Positions 14,846 to 17,741 of a stretch of 17,741 nt of DNA are shown here, piece after piece; the stretch's first letter is position 1, and each line of letters starts with the position of its first letter. Under the pieces are notes generated by a model. That model was not told the origin of the DNA. It worked only from the letters and a program-made list of their open reading frames with translations, and did not search any database. The position numbers were made by a program, and so were the translations under genes. This DNA comes from Fulvivirga aurantia (GTDB taxonomy: Bacteria > Bacteroidota > Bacteroidia > Cytophagales > Cyclobacteriaceae): NCBI RefSeq assembly GCF_009711475.1, contig NZ_SMMD01000917.1:1-17741 (forward strand). Reading direction: 5' to 3'.

Positions 14846-16087
14846 ATGGATTTTAACCCTATCATTCTTTCAATACCTATCTACTTTCTACTAATCGGTA
14901 TAGAGTTAATCATTCAACAATTATCACGAAAGAAGCTTTACAGGCTAAATGACGCGATTACCAATATTAGCTGCGGCATTACACAGCAGGTAACGGGCAT
15001 TTTCTTAAAAGTTATAGGAGTAGGCGCATATGTTTTGGCTTATGAGTATTTACGACTTTTCGAAATCCCAAATGTGTGGTATACCTACATCATATTGTTT
15101 GTAGCAGCCGACTTCTTCTACTATTGGGCACACAGAATGAGCCATGAGATCAACCTGTTTTGGGGTGGTCATGTGGTACATCATCAAAGTGAAGACTATA
15201 ATTTTTCTGTTGCATTGCGGCAAGGCTCCTTTCAAATTCTATGGACTTTTGCCTTTTACCTCCCTCTGGCTTTTGTAGGTTTCGATCCCGTTACGTTTGT
15301 ACTGGTCTCTGCATTGGTAACAGTGTATCAATTTTGGATTCATACGGAAACGATTGATAAGCTGGGTTTTCTGGAGTGGTTTATGAATACTCCCTCCCAC
15401 CACCGTGTGCATCATGGCAGAAATCCCAAGTACATCGATAAGAATCACGCAGGCGTATTTATCATTTGGGACCGAATGTTTGGCACTTTTCAGAAAGAAG
15501 AAGAACGGCCCACCTACGGTATAACTACACCGGTAAATAGCTGGAACCCCGTATGGGTAAACCTGGACCACTACATTAAAATGTGGGACACGTTAGGCAA
15601 AATAAACTCGTGGTCTGACAAGTTTAAATTTTTGTTCTACAAACCGGGTTGGCTTCCTCAAGAAATGGGCGGCTATCAGGCAGCTCCTGAGGTAGATAAA
15701 AAAACCTACGCTAAATACAATCGTCTCGCACCAAAACCACTCAACCTATACGTTTTATTCCAATACATAATTGCACTTGGCGGCACTGCTTTTTTCTTGT
15801 TTCAACAGGCAAATTTTAACATCATCGCCCAAATAGTTGTAGTATTGTCGATTATAATAACAATCACTAATTGTGGCGCGCTGTTTGAAATGAAAAACTG
15901 GGTTTGGGTACTTGAAAAAATAAGAATCGTAGCTATTGCATCTGCTTTGGTATGCGTGGTTTACTTTTATAACCTGGACTATTTGTATGCAGTAGCCGGA
16001 ATAATCTATGGCGTAATTTCAATTGGATGGTTGTTTTTAATCAATTTTTCTATCACATCTAAACAGCCGGTAGTAGCCAATAAATAG
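14846..16087 (+). CDS. Membrane di-iron oxygenase, alkylglycerol monooxygenase-like (sterol desaturase family)
   Basis: This is a 413-aa integral membrane protein of the fatty acid hydroxylase/sterol desaturase superfamily. The histidine clusters that hold two irons are complete: HRMSH (96-100), HVVHH (109-113), His166 in QFWIHTE, and HHRVHH (185-190). Transmembrane segments lie at about 5-25, 48-70, 78-95, 128-146 and 148-164, with further helices at about 300-318, 325-342, 360-375 and 380-400. The stretch NTPSHHRVHHGRN...IDKNHAGVFIIWDRMFGTF and the later KPGW segment closely follow animal alkylglycerol monooxygenase (AGMO), a tetrahydrobiopterin-dependent enzyme that cleaves ether lipids. 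An ether-lipid or related lipid substrate is therefore plausible, but the substrate and cofactor are inferred. It starts at ATG 14846 and ends in TAG that overlaps the next start. Confidence 0.9.
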   Translation: MDFNPIILSIPIYFLLIGIELIIQQLSRKKLYRLNDAITNISCGITQQVTGIFLKVIGVGAYVLAYEYLRLFEIPNVWYTYIILFVAADFFYYWAHRMSHEINLFWGGHVVHHQSEDYNFSVALRQGSFQILWTFAFYLPLAFVGFDPVTFVLVSALVTVYQFWIHTETIDKLGFLEWFMNTPSHHRVHHGRNPKYIDKNHAGVFIIWDRMFGTFQKEEERPTYGITTPVNSWNPVWVNLDHYIKMWDTLGKINSWSDKFKFLFYKPGWLPQEMGGYQAAPEVDKKTYAKYNRLAPKPLNLYVLFQYIIALGGTAFFLFQQANFNIIAQIVVVLSIIITITNCGALFEMKNWVWVLEKIRIVAIASALVCVVYFYNLDYLYAVAGIIYGVISIGWLFLINFSITSKQPVVANK

Positions 16088-16467
16088 TGAAATCATTTTT
16101 ATATACCCTCTGCTTATTATTTGTAGTACTTATGAGCTGTGGCTCTGAAGTAAAGGATCTTGAAAATTTCGATGAAGAAACATGGCAAAGTGACCCCAAT
16201 GGTTGCGATGGTTTAAGATCAGCTATGGTCGAAAACCTCTATGATGTAAAAGACGAATTGAAAGGGCTTAATCAAAACGATATAACCGCCCTGATCGGCA
16301 AACCAGACAGACACGAACTCTATAAGCGTAGCCAGAAGTTTTTCTACTATCAAATCTCACCACATAGCAGTTGCGAGAGCGGAGATGATGAAAACATCTA
16401 CCTAAGTATCAGGTTTAATGCCACAGGGCTAGCCAAAGAAGTCCAAATCATGAACTATCAACCTTAA
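16087..16467 (+). CDS. Small lipoprotein with BamE/OmlA-like motif
   Basis: This is a 126-aa predicted lipoprotein. A signal peptide (residues 1-17) ends in the lipobox LMSC with the acylated Cys18. The mature part contains LNQNDITALIGKPDRHELYKRSQKFFYYQI (about 61-90), the pattern seen in BamE/SmpA/OmlA-type folds, where a short helix is followed by GxPD and a beta-hairpin. The start is GTG 16087-16089, whose G is the last base of the oxygenase stop codon TAG, so the two genes are translationally coupled and surely co-transcribed. The fold guess does not mean it belongs to the BAM complex; a role next to a lipid-modifying enzyme in the envelope is inference. Its stop codon is separated from that of the convergent gene by one base. 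Confidence 0.78.
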   Translation: MKSFLYTLCLLFVVLMSCGSEVKDLENFDEETWQSDPNGCDGLRSAMVENLYDVKDELKGLNQNDITALIGKPDRHELYKRSQKFFYYQISPHSSCESGDDENIYLSIRFNATGLAKEVQIMNYQP

Positions 16468-16468
16468 C

Positions 16469-16861
16469 TCATTGAGCGGCCTCAGCGCCTTTAATTTTTA
16501 AATCTACCAGGAGAGAATCTCGCTGTTTATAAAGTAGAAACTCATAATAATGAGGAGAATTTGGGTTATTCTTAAATTGCTCAAACGAGTCTACCAATTT
16601 GTTGTCATAATAGAGCAAGAAAGTATTAAACCCTCTGGCTCTAAAAGACTGCGTCAGCTGCTTACCATTGTCATAAATCACAATAGTATCATTTTCTGCT
16701 TCTGATGTCCATTTGATGTTGGTAAGCTGAGGCAGTGCCTCGCCTTGAAAATTGACACGCACAATATTTGGAAACAACCAATTGGTGATGTCCTGCTTAA
16801 AAGATACTGCAGCCAGATAGATGAGTATAACAATGGAAAACACCCATAAGACAGCCCTCAT
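16469..16861 (-). CDS. Membrane-anchored protein of unknown function
   Basis: I do not recognise this 130-aa protein. It has a single N-terminal hydrophobic helix (about residues 4-19) without a lipobox or a clear cleavage site, so it is probably an inner-membrane anchor with the rest outside the cytoplasm. The remainder (about 34-122) is a likely beta-rich domain with alternating hydrophobic strands (TIVIYDNGKQL, FNTFLLYYDNKLV, YYEFLLYKQRDSLLVDLKI). The ATG at 16859-16861 overlaps the cvfB stop codon in ATGA, which indicates coupled translation. Its end faces the plus-strand lipoprotein gene with one base between the stop codons. The link with cvfB is positional only. Confidence 0.7.
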   Translation of the reverse strand: MRAVLWVFSIVILIYLAAVSFKQDITNWLFPNIVRVNFQGEALPQLTNIKWTSEAENDTIVIYDNGKQLTQSFRARGFNTFLLYYDNKLVDSFEQFKNNPNSPHYYEFLLYKQRDSLLVDLKIKGAEAAQ

Positions 16862-17682
16862 AGCAGCTTTATGCCATCCTCACCAATGGAGATGACTTTC
16901 TCTTTGTAAAGACCACCAATCGCTTTTTTAAAAGCTTTTTTACTCATACTGAATGTTTTTGTGATCTCATCGGCATCAGATTTATCATGATAGGGCATAA
17001 AACCACCTTCTTTTTTCAGCAAATCTAAAATGACCTCACGATTATCGTCAATCGCGGCTACACCGGTTGTATTTAGCGTGAGATCAAGCTTGCCATCTTC
17101 GCGTATTTTCTTGATAAAGCCTTTCTTTTGGTCACCAATGCCAATAGATTCAAACACTTCATTTCCATAAATAAGGCCTGTATACCTTTGATTGACAACT
17201 GCCGTATAGCCTTTTTCAGTATGGTTATATATCAAAAGGTCTACCTCCTGCCCTTCTTCTAAATCACTGGTATCCCAATCAAAAAATGCTCTCAATTTAC
17301 CTGTACCAATCAATCGGTCCGTACGATGATCAAGACAAACGCGTACGACATGCTTTCTACCTATGGTAAATCGAACGTGCTGCTCTTTTGTAGGAACAAA
17401 AAGATCTTTCTCCAGTCCCCATTCCATAAAAGCACCATGATCGCTGGTATCCGTCACCTCCAATGCGGCAAATTCATCGACTTTTGCATAAGGTGTTAAG
17501 GTAGTAGCAATTATTCTGTCTTCAGAATCTCTATAGATAAACACATTTATCTTATCTCCTACCTGAAGCCCTTCCGGCACATATTTAGTGGGTAGAAGTA
17601 TCTCTCCAACTTCAGAATTAAGATAAAAACCAAAATCTACTTCTTTGCCAACTTCTAGCTCGTGGTACTGTCCTATTTGCAT
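16858..17682 (-). CDS. cvfB: CvfB-family S1 RNA-binding protein
   Basis: This 274-aa cytoplasmic protein has the CvfB (YitL) layout: three S1-like beta-barrels at about residues 3-62, 66-130 and 140-205, then a C-terminal winged-helix (about 212-274) with the typical KTFSMSKKAFKKAIGGLYKEKVI and final IKLL. In Staphylococcus aureus CvfB binds RNA and affects virulence-factor expression; in other bacteria its role is little known, and RNA binding is the safe statement. The ATG at 17680-17682 gives a complete first barrel and has no Shine-Dalgarno sequence. The downstream membrane-anchored gene overlaps it by 4 nt. Upstream, only 59 bases remain in the window. They hold a 7-bp dyad, AATAACC (17704-17710) and GGTTATT (17726-17732), and no clear promoter. 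Confidence 0.9.
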   Translation of the reverse strand: MQIGQYHELEVGKEVDFGFYLNSEVGEILLPTKYVPEGLQVGDKINVFIYRDSEDRIIATTLTPYAKVDEFAALEVTDTSDHGAFMEWGLEKDLFVPTKEQHVRFTIGRKHVVRVCLDHRTDRLIGTGKLRAFFDWDTSDLEEGQEVDLLIYNHTEKGYTAVVNQRYTGLIYGNEVFESIGIGDQKKGFIKKIREDGKLDLTLNTTGVAAIDDNREVILDLLKKEGGFMPYHDKSDADEITKTFSMSKKAFKKAIGGLYKEKVISIGEDGIKLL

Positions 17683-17741
17683 GGCCGCAATTTAATCAAT
17701 TAAAATAACCAATACAGGATAAGCCGGTTATTAAGTGCCTC

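Noticed and set aside
15239..15571. Minus-strand open frame inside the oxygenase gene
   Set aside because: It is antisense to the histidine-cluster region, which is strongly conserved in the other strand, and its translation resembles no known protein.

Overview
The window looks like a chromosomal segment of a Bacteroidota bacterium, most likely Cytophagales-like. The evidence is the moderately AT-rich composition, the near absence of Shine-Dalgarno sequences before start codons, promoter-like motifs of the TTG...TAnnTTTG type, a carboxypeptidase-regulatory-domain/DUF5686 outer-membrane protein, and Bacteroidota-type ParC/ParE proteins. No phage, insertion sequence, CRISPR array, tRNA or rRNA gene was seen.

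Layout. From 14673 down to 183 almost everything is on the minus strand. In transcription order it runs: a four-helix membrane protein of unknown function; parE; a two-gene cassette (satD plus a small membrane protein) with its own likely promoter; parC; trmH; a SanA/YdcF-type protein; a DUF5686 outer-membrane protein; a TPR lipoprotein; thrS; and the classical infC-rpmI-rplT translation operon, which ends in a clear intrinsic terminator at 126-155. Gaps from parC to thrS are 3-30 nt, so this block may be one long transcript joining DNA topology, tRNA modification, envelope and translation genes. A likely internal promoter sits before infC.

A divergent region of about 170 bp (14674-14845) leads to a short plus-strand unit. 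It encodes a membrane di-iron oxygenase strikingly like animal alkylglycerol monooxygenase, and a lipoprotein with a BamE/OmlA-like motif whose start overlaps the oxygenase stop codon. Converging on it from the right edge are cvfB (S1-type RNA-binding protein) and a small membrane-anchored protein of unknown function, overlapping by ATGA.

Most notable points. (1) infC starts at AUU at 1411, about 29 codons upstream of the obvious ORF start, and is preceded by a perfect 8-nt Shine-Dalgarno sequence, the only one among 17 genes here. (2) SatD reads like a divergent class III nucleotide-cyclase/palm domain joined to a helix-turn-helix and paired with a membrane protein; its promoter is overlaid by dyads. 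This is the best candidate for an undescribed system, but the functional reading is inference. (3) Two regulatory-looking spacers hold stacked inverted repeats: 14065-14222 before parE and 14714-14786 before the oxygenase.
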